From the NCBI RefSeq assembly GCF_914767665.1, contig NC_059508.1:7130001-7194000 (forward strand): a stretch of 64,000 nucleotides of DNA, read 5' to 3'. Source of the DNA: Harmonia axyridis (lineage: Eukaryota; Arthropoda; Insecta; Coleoptera; Coccinellidae). Positions 34,760-46,927 of this stretch are shown one piece after another. A model generated the notes under the pieces. That model saw only the letters and a list, made by a program, of their open reading frames with translations, made no database searches and was not told where the DNA came from. Position numbers and translations under genes: made by a program. Each line of letters starts with the position of its first letter. Position 1 is the stretch's first letter.

Positions 34760-37221
34760 ATCCTGGTAGTCAGATGAATTTCATCACCTCAAATTTTGCA
34801 TTGAAGATTGGAATTGCGAGAAAAAAGTGTAAACTTCAGATTTCCGGGGTTGGTAATAACCCGCTCTTTTCGGTACGCGGTTTGATTTCTTGTTCACTCA
34901 CTTCGATGTTCAATGATGATACATTAGTCTGTTTTGAAGCGGCTATTGTGGATAAGATAACTTCGGATCTTCCGACAGGGAATCTCCCACCTACAATGAG
35001 AGATCGCTTTTCTAATCTACGACTCGCCGATCCTGAATTTTGTTACCCTGCTCCGGTTGATATCTTATTAGGGGTTCAATCATATTTCGATATTTTGACG
35101 GACGAACCGAAGTATATAATCGGTAAACCAAGTGCGATATACACGAGATTAGGCTGGGTTATAATGGGAGGTGTGTCGTCAGCGATTTCCCAAATTGTTC
35201 AGTCATTGTTTGTGATATCCGAGGAAGAGTCACTCAATGACTCCTTGAAAATGTTCTGGGAATCGGAAGATATATCAAATCCGGGCGCGAATCTCTCCCC
35301 AGAAGATACCTTTTGCAAGGAATATTTCTCTTCTACGGTATCACGAGACTTGACGGGACGGTACATAACTAGACTCCCCTTCAAAAATAATTCTCGTCCT
35401 AAGTTAGGCACAAATGGACAGCGATCATTGGCGCGGTTTCATAAGCTGGAGTGTAGGTTCAAACGCGATCCGGAGTATTACAGATTATATAAAGAAAATT
35501 TGAGGGAATATGTAGAAAAGGGACATATGGTCCCAGCTCCTCGAAGTTCCGACTATGTGATGACACATCATGTTCTGAAATCGTCGGCGGGTAAATCTAA
35601 ATTGAGGGTGGTGTTTTCTCCAGCAGAGAAGACTTCATTGGGTGTGAGTCTAAATGAAAAATTGTGTACAGGCCCGAAATTGCAAAGCGACATTGGGCAA
35701 ATAGTTACCTAATTTCGCCTTTTTCCATTCGCTGTGACTTGTGATATCAAGCAAATGTATCGAGCTATTTGGCTGCATCCGGAAGATTGCGAGTACCAGC
35801 ACATTTTTTGGCGGTTTTCTTTCGATGATCCTCTCACCGAGTGGGAATTGCGCACGGTAACATTTGGCATTTCAAGTAGTCCGTTTTTGGCACAGCGAAC
35901 CCTCAAACAACTCATATTGGATGAGGGTGCGAGATTTCCGCGAGCGGCTCAAATACTGGAATCCTACCGGTTTATGGATGATATTCTCTTTGGTGCCTTC
36001 AGCACAACCGCGGCTAGCGAATTGTGTCAGGAGTTGGTCGCGCTGCTTCGGCTCGGCGGTTTTGAACTGCGAAAGTGGGCAAGTTCTTGTACTTCAATTC
36101 GCGAAGATTGTTCGATCGAATTCAAGGATCTTTCTATTGCCGGCACTTCTTCAATTAAAGTTTTAGGTTTGATATGGGATCCGATAAGAGATGAGTTTCG
36201 CTTCAAGGTGGATGATTCTCAGACCATTCTGACAAAACGCGGTATTTTATCACGAGTCGCACGAATTTATGATTATAATGGGTATCTATCTCCGGTTACC
36301 TTCGCTATGAAGGTTATTCTTCAAAGGCTTTGGCTGCTGAAGACAGAATGGGATGATCCCTCACCTCCTGAAATTATTGAACTATGGAATCCTCTCGAAA
36401 AGGAATTCAAGATGTTGGAGGGCATTTCTATTCCTCGGTGTGTGGTTCCTAGTACTCCGTTGAGGGCACAAATCATTGGGTTTTGCGATGCTAGTATTCT
36501 GGGAATGGCAGCGGTGGTATACTTGCGTGTTGAAAATGAGCAGGGAATTTTTTGCAATTTACTTTGTTCAAAAACTAAGGTTGCCCCACTTAAAAGCTAG
36601 ACTATAAATCGTCTCGAGTTAGGATCCGCTGTCCTAATGAGTAAACTTCTTCGTTCGCTACTGCCACTCCCCCCACCTCTGTCCGAATTAGAAATAATTT
36701 GTTTTTCGGATTCCACAACCACTTTGGCTTGGATTCGAACTCCTCCTTATAAGTTGAAGACATTTGTATCAAATCGAGTCATTCAGATTTCCGAAGCATG
36801 TCCGAGTGCGATCTGGAGGCATATTCCCGGAGAACACAATGCGGCGGACTCAGCGAGCAGGGGATTAAAACCATCTCAGCTTTTCTCTAACCGGATATGG
36901 TGGACCGGTCCATCCTTTCTTGAAACTCCGATTAATACGTGGCCTGAAGGGACCACTATTGTAGATCAGGATCTGCCGGAAACTAAGGTCATACCTCCAG
37001 TTTCATACGTGGCTGCGGTCGAAAGAGATTATTTACTGACCTTTTTCGAACGGTTTTCTTCATTATTACGGGCACAAAGAGTGTTTTCGTATGTATACCG
37101 ATTTTTCAATAGGTTGAAAACCAGGATTTATAAGTCTTCTGTCCCTTCGGAAATGACAGGGAGTATTTCGGCATCAGAATATCGGAATACCTTAAAGCTT
37201 TTCATTCGTCTCACGTACTGA
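34726..37221 (+). pseudogene. BEL-1 pol: protease, RT, RNase H; integrase missing
   Basis: Three frame-compatible blocks are parted by nonsense codons at 35710-35712 (TAA) and 36598-36600 (TAG). Block 1 starts with the aspartic protease LVLDPGSQMNFIT and ends in the RT entry (KLRVVFSPAEKTS). Block 2 is the RT palm (CDIKQMYRAIWLHPED, then the YMDD equivalent YRFMDDILFG) and the connection. It ends in the RNase H start (IGFCDASILGMAA). Block 3 has the RNase H end (CFSDSTTTLAWIRTPP, WRHIPGEHNAADSASRG, WWTGPSFL). It breaks off near 37210, before the integrase zinc finger, where tandem repeats begin. Confidence 0.88.
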
Positions 37222-37650
37222 CGGAATTGAATGAATGAAGTAGTGGAACTCATGAGATCTCGGTGATCTGAGGAGCAAAAAATTTCGGAATAGGGTAATT
37301 AATTAGTTTGAATAGAGCCTAAAATTATGCCGTACTAATTTTTTCCAAATTCATATGAGATTTGCATTTTTCACGTACTGACGGAATTGAATGAATGAAG
37401 TAGTGGAACTCATGAGATCTCGGTAATCTGAGGAGCAAAAAATTTCGGAATGGGGTAATTAATTAGTTTGAATACAGCCTAAAATTATGCAGTAATAATT
37501 GTTTCTATATTCATATGAGATTTGCATTTTTCACGTACTGACGGAATTGGATGAATGCAGTAGAAGTTCTCATGAGTTCTCGGTAATTTGAAGAGCAAAA
37601 AATTTCGGAATAGGGTAATTAATTAATTTGAATAGAGCCTAAAACTATTA
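37211..37650. repeat. Tandem repeat, 160-bp period, about 2.7 copies
   Basis: TCACGTACTGACGGAATTG starts at 37211, 37371 and 37531. Copies are closely similar (CATGAGATCTCGGT, GAGCAAAAAATTTCGGAAT). The array replaces the integrase region of BEL-1; an echo (GAGCAAAAAATTT, GAGCCTAAAATTATG) recurs to about 37960. Confidence 0.95.
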
Positions 37651-37689
37651 TGATATTCAAATTATTCTGAGGTCTTCATTTACGATTGA

Positions 37690-37722
37690 GTTCTGCTAGC
37701 TTAACCGTAAAGCTAGCAGAAC
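37690..37722. repeat. Hairpin, 13-bp stem
   Basis: GTTCTGCTAGCTT pairs with AAGCTAGCAGAAC across 7 nt. It shares its arm with the palindrome at 37843. Confidence 0.9.
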
Positions 37723-37842
37723 CCAGGGTTTTTTTAAAAAAACGTATATTCAGAAATTTGTTAATGGGTTCAAACGTGAGTCTAAAAAGAGCCTAAAATT
37801 ATGGTGTTATCTTATTTTCCATAAGATATCGATTAGCTTGGT

Positions 37843-37876
37843 GGTTCTGCTAGCTTAACGTTAAGCTAGCAGAACC
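37843..37876. repeat. 34-bp perfect palindrome
   Basis: GGTTCTGCTAGCTTAAC is followed without loop by its exact reverse complement. A third half-copy (GGTTCTGATAGCTTAACC) lies near 37985. All lie between pol and the 3' LTR. Confidence 0.95.
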
Positions 37877-38121
37877 CGCGAATTCTCCGACAATTAAGGA
37901 GCAAAAAATTTTTGAATAGGGTAATAAATTAGCCTAAAATGAGCCTAAAATTATGGCCAAAAAAAAAATCGAAAATTCTAAAGTGGTTCTGATAGCTTAA
38001 CCGGGGTCTCGTAAGGGTATTGTAACAAGACCCACTAACAAGGTTATTCTACCCCCATATTTTTCATTTTTCAATGTAAGAAGATACTTTTTTTATTTTT
38101 TGTTCACAAAATAACTATTTT

Positions 38122-38133
38122 GGGTGGGGGGTA
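38122..38133 (+). promoter_or_regulatory. BEL-1 polypurine tract
   Basis: GGGTGGGGGGTA directly before the 3' LTR is the expected place for plus-strand priming in an LTR retrotransposon. Confidence 0.65.
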
Positions 38134-38690
38134 AGTTCGATATTGAATCGAATTTTCGCGGGTTGTTTTTGAATTGACGGAGTGCGAGGATTTGAGAGGA
38201 ATTATCTCCATATTGAAATCCTTTCTCAGATCCGGACTTTCCCATCCCCTCCACAATTTTAACACACTTGGTTTTCCGCATCCACAACGGACGTTACGCA
38301 CTGTTATTTTCAATGGTTTTTCGGTAATCCTGAATAAGAAAAAAATCGCAGTTTCGCACATTAACTCAGTTAGTTTTTAAGTTAGTTAACAGCTTCGTGA
38401 GAGGACACATCATAGTTAAGTGAAGAATATTGTTTAGTTCAAGTTTTCAAGGTGGAAAGTCAGATAATCAACGGAGACCAGGTGAGTCCCTTTCCTGTTA
38501 GAATTTTCCTTCTTATTGCTGACTGTTCCGGGTTGTATTTCCTCTCAAATCTCATAAATAAAGCGCATTCCATTTCTTTTATATCGGATAATTCACAAAC
38601 TTGTGTGGCGGAGCAATCCAATTAACAATTACATAAATAATACAGTCCACTAGAATAACTTTTAAATGTAATTTGGATTGATCCGTAACA
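38134..38690 (+). repeat. BEL-1 3' LTR
   Basis: 557 bp, identical to the 5' LTR as far as read except the first base (A for T), followed by the target duplication CACCA. Confidence 0.95.
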
Positions 38691-39014
38691 CACCATGTGG
38701 ATCCTAAACACCATGAATAGTTTTCAGAATGAGTTGAGCTAATTTCTTTTCTCGATAACAAAGCTTAATATGAAGATAATACAGGAGACCGAAAAGTTCC
38801 ATTTTTAGTTATTCAATCTAAAAAATAAAAAACTACAGAAAAATATTTAGGATAATTCATAAATAACTAGGTACCGTTTTTTCGAAACTTCTTCGCTCGT
38901 CATATCTCGGAAACGAAGCAACTCCGGTTCGTAGACCATTTTTATGACCAAACGAACCAATATCTGAAGCTTCGTACCAGTGTAACCAGATTTAGTAGAA
39001 ATCAACTTTTTTAG

Positions 39015-39690
39015 ATTTTTCGCATTTGCATGAAATTTCTAGTAGGAAGAAATCAGTTGGTAGATTTTATAAGATTCAGACATCTCAACGAGATGGTTGG
39101 GAATTGGGATACCTAGACTGTTCCGATGAATCAATTCTCTGTTCATCGAGGTTCTATGCGGTTCTAGAAGACCGTTCATAAACATAATAAAATCATAAAA
39201 CTTCTTTGGTGGCTGTCGATTGAGAATAACTACGAAATGTGATGGAATTTTCGAAGGGTACATCATTTAAAACAGATGGTAAAACGAGTTCGAAAATCTA
39301 CCTACCATTATCTCACATCAGTTATTCTATTAAGTGGAAAGAAATATGTCTAACTGGAATTTCATTGATAAATTAAAGTGGCTGATTATTTCAGATTTAT
39401 AGATATTCATGCATATTACAGAATCGTTTTTTATGAACTTTATTTTATAAAGAATTTTTACGTATCTTTGTATTCTCAATCTCAATCAATTTAATCATTC
39501 GGTTTTATTTTGTAATAAGAGACTATGGAAGCATATGTTCAATTGTTGAAAGGAAATTAAAAAAAACATCCAAAAATTTGATTATCTTGAATCGAATTGA
39601 TTTATTCTAATTCTGAAAGTTACGATTGGAATTGAATATAATTATTATAATAATTTTTGTAACTTGAAATCGTACTTATAAACTTCAACC
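39015..39690. repeat. Dispersed unit, copy 1
   Basis: Shares with copies at 40031 and 41449 the words ATGAAATTTCTAGTAGGAAG, CCTAGACTGTT, CATAATAAAATCATAAAACT and TCTTTGGTGGCTGTCG, then with copy 2 the segment TATCTTTGTATTC to TTGTAACTTGAAATCGTACT. No coding sequence. Confidence 0.8.
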
Positions 39691-40030
39691 TTATATATCA
39701 TGTATATCATTCTTTCAGATTCAATTTCGAAACGTAGGTATCTTGTATCTAGTGCCTCGAACACTGATGTTGAAATAATTTTGTATTTGGTTATATTTCA
39801 TTGGGTATCTTGTACATCATTGTCAGTGATTGCAAGATTTTGGCAATATTTGAAGTTATTTGGGAGAAGAACTCTTATGATAATGAGGAATTTCTGAAAA
39901 AGAAACACAAATCGGTAAAATATTTTCTGATCGGACAAAAAATCTTATGTATCCACTTATGTGACAGTTAGTTCTTCATTTTATACTATAGTTGCATTAA
40001 TGAAGTATTTGTTTGAACATTGGCATAACT

Positions 40031-40555
40031 GCAAATTTCTATGAAATTTTTAGTAGGAAGAAGTCATTTGCAGATTTTAGTAGTTCTAGAAATCTAACCG
40101 AGACGATTGGGATTTGGGATGCCTAGACTGTTTCAATGAATCAATTCATTGTCCATTGAGGTTCTACGTTCTACAGGGTTCTAGAAGAACGTACTCAAAC
40201 ATAATAAAATCATAAAACTTCTTTGGTGACTGTCGGCTGAGAATAACTACAAAGGACAGTGAAAGTTCCGAAGGTTACCTCATTAAGAACATATGGTGAA
40301 TAAACCTAAGTTGAGGATTTTTACATATCTTTGTATTCCCAATCAATTCAATCATTTAAAATATTTAGATTCATATCATTCGGTAATATGAGACTATGGG
40401 AGTATTATGTTCAATTGTTGAAAGCAAATGAAAAAAACCATAAAAAATATTGATAATCGAGAATCAAATTCTGAAAGATACTACTGTGAAATCAAATATA
40501 ATTATAATAATAATCTTTGTTACTTGAAATCGTACTCTATATCTAAATCTTATTA
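40031..40555. repeat. Dispersed unit, copy 2
   Basis: About 1 kb downstream of copy 1 and in the same orientation. It includes the later segment with ATGAGACTATGGGAG and GTTCAATTGTTGAAAG. Confidence 0.8.
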
Positions 40556-40805
40556 TACACTGTGTCCGTAAAGTATGGAACAAATTCATTTTTAGCTAAA
40601 CAGATCATTTTAAGAAATAATCCTGAAACACGTCGATTTTTGATTTTAATATTAATAATATATTAATTTAATAATTTGAAGTTTTCATCATGTGATATCC
40701 TAATTTTGAATGCAAATCTACAGGGTGAATTTTTTCTGGTAGTTTAGAAAAATTTAAAAAGAAACTCTCATTTTACTTCGTAACTCCAATTCAGGAACAC
40801 CCAGT
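40555..40805. repeat. Possible MITE, TACACTGTGTCCGTAAAG end
   Basis: The left end looks like a terminal repeat (ACACTGTGTCCGTAAAGTAT). The right side, GGAACACCCAGTATA, is only weakly complementary, and an inner TACAGGGTGAATT start lies near 40720. Boundaries are uncertain. Confidence 0.3.
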
Positions 40806-41448
40806 ATAAGTATAAGATAGAAATAATCCAATTATCAATAAAAAAAAATTATTTCGAGTAATTTGGTTCGAACTTCATCATCAAACCTCTTTTTCCCACA
40901 TTATAGATATGAGTAAACAATGCCGTTAAAATTTTTTTTCGATTACCCTCCCCCAGGAAAAAAAAAGATCGACGCCCTTGAAAGTAATATATCTGATTTT
41001 CACATTCCCAAGACTCAAGAAATATCAACTGCGTTCGATCGCACGCGAAGATTCGAAAACTAAATGGGAAAACATATTTTCCGCCGAAAACATTTGGCAT
41101 GTAATAGTTACTAGTTTCGAATGCAGAATTGTAGGAGTTTTCAATATGTTGAATGTGTGAACAACTTCCACATAATTCGAAAGCGAAGATAGTGTTGTTT
41201 TTCGTCTTTGTGAAATACATTTCATCCCTCTTTCAATTAGGGTAATAGTCAATGCTGCGTATATTGGTTGGGTTGCCATGTGTTATTTATTGAACAGGCG
41301 GCTTGATAAAGACGGTCTGGAGATTTTTATTGCAGGGAATGTCGATGAACGCAGCGGAGCGGACCAACCTCATGTTGTTTTTAAGAATCAAGACGATATT
41401 TTTTCAGAATAATGAAAGGGCGACCACACTCTGAGCTAAATTGTTTAG

Positions 41449-41840
41449 TAGTTTTTTCGCATTTCCATGAAATTTCTAGAAGGAAGAAATCAGTTCGTAG
41501 ATTTTCGTAGTTTTATGAATCTGACCGAGACGGTTAGGAATTGGAATGCTTGACTGTTTCAATGAATCAATTCATTGTTCATTGAGATTCGCCGCGATTC
41601 TAGAAGAAAGTACGTAAACATAATAAAATCATAAAACTTCTTTGGTAGCTGTTGGCCGAGAACAACTACCTACAAAGAGTGAATCTACAAAGGGTATCTC
41701 ATTAAAAACAGATGGTTTATAATATTCAATTGAAAATATACCATTATCTCACATCTCGTATTTTATTCGGCGGAAAAAAAAATGATATATGTAACTGAAA
41801 TTTCATAGACAAATTGAAGTGGCTGAATATTCTGGTTCGA
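41449..41840. repeat. Dispersed unit, copy 3
   Basis: Same orientation as copies 1 and 2. It also shares with copy 1 the later words CCATTATCTCACATC and AAGTGGCTGA. Confidence 0.8.
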
Positions 41841-41849
41841 TTCACGGAA

Positions 41850-42254
41850 AAAACTTCATATAGGTAGAAGAAATCCTCAAAAAATGTGTTCACCCGGGTC
41901 TACCCTCGGGTCTACCAGCAACAAAAATGGGTAATTAAATCATCAAACGGGCCGACAGTAACAGTAACAGCGGACAGCCGTAATCACTTCTGAAATTCGG
42001 TTGAAATATTCTTACTTATACCTACTGAAGAAACTCTCCCAGATGGAAATTTTTCGAAGTGATAAAATAATAAAACGAAGTAATATCCACAAATCTCTTA
42101 CTGTCTGTGACACTGTGACATAATCAGGGTACATACATTTCGATTGACAAAACAGAGCTCATATAAGTGACAAAAATATGAGCATTGCCTGAATAATAAA
42201 TAATAAATAGGTCCTAATAAATTTTGAATTGTGTGAATGTGTGTGAATGGTGAA
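41850..42254. other. No gene recognised
   Basis: Short frames only. Near 41960 a small CAGTAACAGTAACAGCGGACAG simple repeat occurs. Confidence 0.4.
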
Positions 42255-42383
42255 TTGGACGTTCACCACGCCTGGGATTTCCAAACTATTGAAGAAATAC
42301 TATAATGAACAAACAGATGTAAACTCATTCCCATTATTGAATTTCTTCGAATAGTTTGGAAATTCCAGGCGGCAAATGTCCAA
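42255..42383. mobile_element. 129-bp MITE, family shared with 54271
   Basis: Inverted ends TTGGAC...CGCCTGGGATTTCCAAACTA and TAGTTTGGAAATTCCAGGCG...GTCCAA. The inner GTTTGGAAAT and CATCTG-like words recur in the element at 54271-54424. Confidence 0.65.
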
Positions 42384-42576
42384 TATAAATGTAAAGTTTA
42401 TTATGTCCAATTTAGTATTTCATTAAGGTTGTTCGAAATATCATGTCAAACACTGTAAAAAATAATTCAGATTATATATTTATTTTTATAGAAACACATC
42501 ACAGAAATTTTTTGGGACTTCATTTCGTGAAATAACAATATACTAGCAAGAGGTTATTATCTTGCATCCATATACA

Positions 42577-42619
42577 TACAGAGAGGGCCGCTGTTTCGTT
42601 TTCAATGACCCACTCTGTA
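42577..42619. repeat. 43-bp mini-element with TACAGAG ends
   Basis: Starts TACAGAG and ends CTCTGTA. The inner CTGTTTCGTTTTCAATGACC echoes, in reverse, the start of the solo end at 23374. Confidence 0.4.
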
Positions 42620-43364
42620 TAATCGAATATATCATTTTTGGAATCACAAAATCGGAAGTTTAGAAAAAGTCTCATTTCACGAGATCAAAATAGCTTCATA
42701 AAAATATGAAAATATTCATATTGAAAACTAAAAAGCAAGATATGGAAACTAAATTTACTTATAGAATACAACGCAAGCTTGATTAAAAAAAAAATAGAGA
42801 TATGATTAAGAAAAAGGAATTGTGATTTGATACAATTGTCGACACAAAGCATTCATATTTTCAGAAAATTATTCAATTTTATCGTTTACATTCTGGCTAA
42901 CTACTATTGATCGAACTTAGTTCCTTCAATCATGCAAATATTGAAATTCATATTGTTGAAAAACTTTGGTCAATTTTTTAGCTTGGCGCCAAACCGATAA
43001 ATACGGTCGTATCAAGAAAGCGATAATTAGTGGAAAAGTGAGTAAATTTGAAAAGAATTGTGTGGAGAAGTGAGAGAAAGCTGTAATTCTCAGGTGGTGA
43101 TAAAGGCAGTTGATGAGATACTTCATAGTAAGAATATAAAGAAGGAAAATATAGGCTTAAAAGATTGAGGTTAAAATAAACTGAACAATAACAGAGATTG
43201 AAATCATAGGTTTTCTGCAACTGAAGCGCTAGCGAGAGTATCGGGTCGGGCGAGACCTGAATCGAGTAGGGGACCGGCGGCGGCGCAACCGTGCTCTCGA
43301 CGCACAGAAGTTGCGGAACGAGATTTGGGAATTCTGAAGAGAGTGTTGTAACTCGACATCTCTA

Positions 43365-44065
43365 ATGAACAAGGGCGATTACAAAAGAAGTAGAAGTGAA
43401 GAAGAAGAGGAAGATATTTTCGCAAAGTCAAAAAAGATAATTAGGTCACCCAATATCAAAAATAAGGGAAAAGATATGGAAGTCGAGAGTTTGAAGGCAA
43501 TGTTTGAGAATATGATGGAGCAGAATAAATTGGAGATGCGAAGAAATACGGAGGAAGTGAAATTGGAGATGAATAAATTGAGGAAGGAAATGCAGGTAAG
43601 GGAAAGTCAGTGGGAAAATGAAAAGAGAGAACTAGAAAGTAGAATAAGGAATTTGGAGGATAAAGTAGACCGAGAAGGAAGATTGAAAAGGAAGAATAAT
43701 ATAGTTGTGAAAAAATTCAAAACAAGTGATGGAAATGAAAGGGAAATGATCGAAAAATTCATCATGAGGAACTGAAGATAAAGGTAAACATAGCTAAGGC
43801 ATACAAAATAAATCGAGGAAAGGAAAATGAAATGATAGTTGCTGAAGTTGAAAGCTGGGAACAGAAACAGAATATAATGAGAAAGAAACAAATGTTAAAG
43901 GGAAAAGATATCTTTATTGATAACGATCTGACATCTGACAGCGAAGGAGAGGCAGATACGAAATCAGATTGTGGAAATAAGCAAGGTGGAGAAGAAAAGG
44001 GGAAAGAACGTGAGGGTTGGATACAGAAAATTGTTCATAGAAGAGAAGGTTTTTGTATGGGATGA
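43365..44065 (+). pseudogene. LINE ORF1, coiled-coil nucleic-acid-binding protein
   Basis: 43365-43775 encodes a Lys/Glu-rich protein with a long heptad-type coiled coil (about residues 40-105). A frameshift near 43770 moves the reading to KVNIAKAYKINRGKEN, then MRKKQMLKGKDIFIDNDLT and an acidic tail ending at 44065. The IFIDNDLT box is typical of LINE ORF1 C-terminal domains. In an active element it would bind the RNA. One frameshift breaks this copy. Confidence 0.75.
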
Positions 44066-44167
44066 AAGATAACAAGGTGTAAAGGAACAAGAAGTTCTGA
44101 AGAAATCTGACCTGGGTCAGAATTCAAAAAACCAATAGGGATAGATAAAGGACGGCTGATTATTAAG

Positions 44168-46927
44168 ATGAAGACAAAACGAGGAAAGGAATCTGAGTAT
44201 AGGAAAACACAAATGGAAGAAATTAGTAAGGAAACTAGAGAAGTAAAAGAGAAAAAAGGGAGAGATAACTGGAAGTTGGCAACCTGGAATGTGAGAGGTA
44301 TAAAAGGCAGAGAAGACGAGCTGATACAGGAATTGGAGAGGTACGAGATAAAAATATTAACGGTGACAGAAACAAAGAAGAAAGGAATAGGAGAGCAAGT
44401 GATGAGGGGTGATCAAATAATGATTTACGGAGGAGTGAAATATGAACAACATGGAGCGGCAGGCGTGGGATGCATAATTGACAAGAATTGGAGAAAATAT
44501 GTGGAAAACTGGCAGGTATATTCGGAGAGACTATAGAGGGTACGTCTGAGGAGAGAAAAATCCGAGTTGTGGAACATAAAAGTAGCATACGGACCAAATG
44601 AAGACGCAAAGGTGGAGGATAAGAACAAATTTTGGGAAGAATTGAACATGGTAACAGAGGAATGCAGGGGAAAAATCGTGGTGTGTGGAGATTTTAATAG
44701 CAGGGTTGGTATTGGAGGAGAAAGAAATGGGATCATGGGTAAATATAGAGAAACAAAGAAAACGAACAACGGAGAAAGACTCACAGAGTACTGCAGGATG
44801 AATAATATGATAGTTTCGAATACATTCTTTGAGCATAAAGATGTACATAGGTACACAAGGCATGGACATAACGTTGACGATAGATCAATAATAGATTACT
44901 TCTTAGAAGAAAGAGATAATAGAAGGGACATCGCAGATGTAAGAGTGCACAGGGGAGCAGAAATAGGAAGTGACCATTATATGCTTGTAGCAAAGATAAT
45001 GGGTGAAGTAAAAGAGAAGGTCGAACATAGGCAACTTAATGAAGGATATGAAAATATAAAAAGTTATAAACTGAGAGAAATGAGTGTAGCAGAAGAATAC
45101 AGGAAAGATGTAGAAGAGAATATGACTAGGGTGGAAATAGGAGTTGAGGCGGGAGTGGAGGAAGTATGGGGAAGGTTAAAGAATATACTAATGGAATCAG
45201 CAAAAAGAGTGTGTGGTAGTGTTAAAATTGGGAGAAACAGAAGGGGCACAGCCTGGTGGAGTGACAACTTGAAGAGACAAATTAAAATGAAGAAAATATT
45301 ATATAAGGAATATCTGAAGAATGGAAATGCATGTAATTATCGGAAATATAAGGAACAAAGGAAGAGAGTTAAACAAGTAACATTGGAAGAAAAGGAGAGA
45401 AGTTGGAGAGATTTTGGAAAGAGAATGGAGAAAAATTACACGGAAAATAGAAAGCTTTTTTACAGAGTCATGAAAAATATGAAGAAGGGGGAGAAGGTTG
45501 ACAATACATCGATAAAGTGTAAAAGAAACAGATTGCTTGTGGGAGAGAAGGAAATAATGGAGAGATGGAAGGAACAATTCATTGAATTACTGAACGGAAA
45601 TGAAGTCAAAAAAGAAGATACACAAAAAAAAGATTAGCGATGGGAGGACGACGGGGAAGACTTGATAAGCATTGAAGAGGTTAAGGTAGCTCTCAGAAGA
45701 GTCAAGAATGGAAAAGCTGCAGGATACGATAGAATTACACCGGAAATGATGAAGAACATGGTATAAATAAATAAAAAAGGTATAAATGTATTCAGGGAAA
45801 TATGTCAGAAAGCATAGAATTCAAAGGAAATACCACAAGATTGGAAAATGGCGATGATAGTACCAGCCTACAAGAATGGGGATAGAAAGAAATGTGGTAA
45901 CTATAGAGGTATAAACTTGCTAAGTACAGCTCTCAAAGTATACGAAGCGATATTGGAAGCTTGAACTGTGTTATTGTCAGAAATATGAAATCGGAATTAT
46001 TTGAGACAAAGGAGGGACTGAAGCAGGGTGGAGTGCTGAGTCCGACATTGTTTATAGTGTTTTTGGATGAGATAATCAGGGAGGCAAAGGAGAGAACAGA
46101 GAAGCTTACAATTGGTTTTAAGAACTTAAGAAGAGTTGTAATATCAGAATGTGCCTTTGCGGATGACATCGTATTGATGGCGGGAACAAGGAGGAGTATA
46201 CAGGGAAATTTGGATATATGGAATGGAATACTGAGAAAATATGGGATGAAAATAAATAGAAGAAAGACAAAAGTGATGGAAGTGAACGATGAACGGGAGG
46301 ATGATTGGAGATTGGAAATTGAGGGAGAGGAAGTTGAAAAGGTGGAATGTTTCAGATATTTAGGAGTGAACACAGAAAATACGGGAAGCCGAGAAAGGGA
46401 GATTAACGAGAGAATTGAAAAAGCCGGCAGATTATACCACACAATTAATAAGAAATTCCTAAGAAGAACTGAAGTCGAAGAGAAAACTAAAATGACCGTG
46501 TTTAAGTCGATATTAAGACCTGTTCTGTCGTACGGATGTGAAACTTGGAACACAACAAAGAGAATGAGGAGTAAACTACAGGCAGTGGAAATGAATTAAA
46601 TTTTTGAGAGGAGTGAAGGGGGTTACAAGGATGGACAGAAGGAGAAATGAGGACATAAGAGGTGAATTGGGGATAAAATCATTGGAAAGGTTTGTGGGTG
46701 AGAGGCAGTTGGGATGGTGGGGATACTTACATCGTATGGAGGAGGAGAGACCAATCAAACAAATATGGGAGGCAAAAGTCGAGAAAAGGGCAAAAAGGGG
46801 AAGACCGCAACAAACATGGGAGGATATGGTAGAAGAGGAAATAAAAAAGAGATGGAAAAGCGTCAGGGAAGCTGAGATGATGACATCAAATAGGACAGAA
46901 TGGAAGAAATTTATTGAATCAAATTAA
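44168..46927 (+). pseudogene. LINE ORF2: endonuclease and reverse transcriptase
   Basis: 44168-44536 has the endonuclease start (LATWNVRGIKGREDELI, TVTETKKKG). After a frame change, 44567-45637 has VCGDFNSRVG and GSDHYMLVAKI (catalytic SDH box) and a long linker. 45640-45960 carries the RT fingers (KNGKAAGYDRITPEMM, NYRGINLLS) with stops. At 45961 the reading resumes beyond motif A with GLKQGGVLSPTLF (motif B) and CAFADDIVLMA (motif C). The FxDxxxAFD block, about 80 residues, is missing. 46604-46927 gives the C-terminus (ELGIKSLERFVGERQLGWWG). Motif A loss makes the RT dead. Confidence 0.88.

Larger units (their letters stand above)
23992..38690 (+). mobile_element. BEL/Pao LTR retrotransposon BEL-1, carrying nested inserts
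   Basis: Two 557-bp LTRs (23992-24548, 38134-38690) bound it and the 5-bp duplication CACCA flanks it (23987-23991, 38691-38695). The order inside is a primer-site-like sequence, gag, protease, RT, RNase H, tandem repeats, polypurine tract. An 8.46-kb insert splits gag. Protease and RT motifs are BEL/Pao type. There are frameshifts in gag and at the protease start, two nonsense codons in pol, and no integrase, so it needs a helper. The LTRs differ visibly only at the first base of the 3' copy. Confidence 0.92.

Noticed and set aside
40849..41220. 123-codon minus-strand frame
   Set aside because: No recognisable domain, frame content unlike its surroundings only by chance, and it lies next to repeats.
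43204..46553. Many long minus-strand frames opposite the purine-rich LINE
   Set aside because: Phe/Leu/Ser-rich shadows of the plus-strand LINE genes; no domains.
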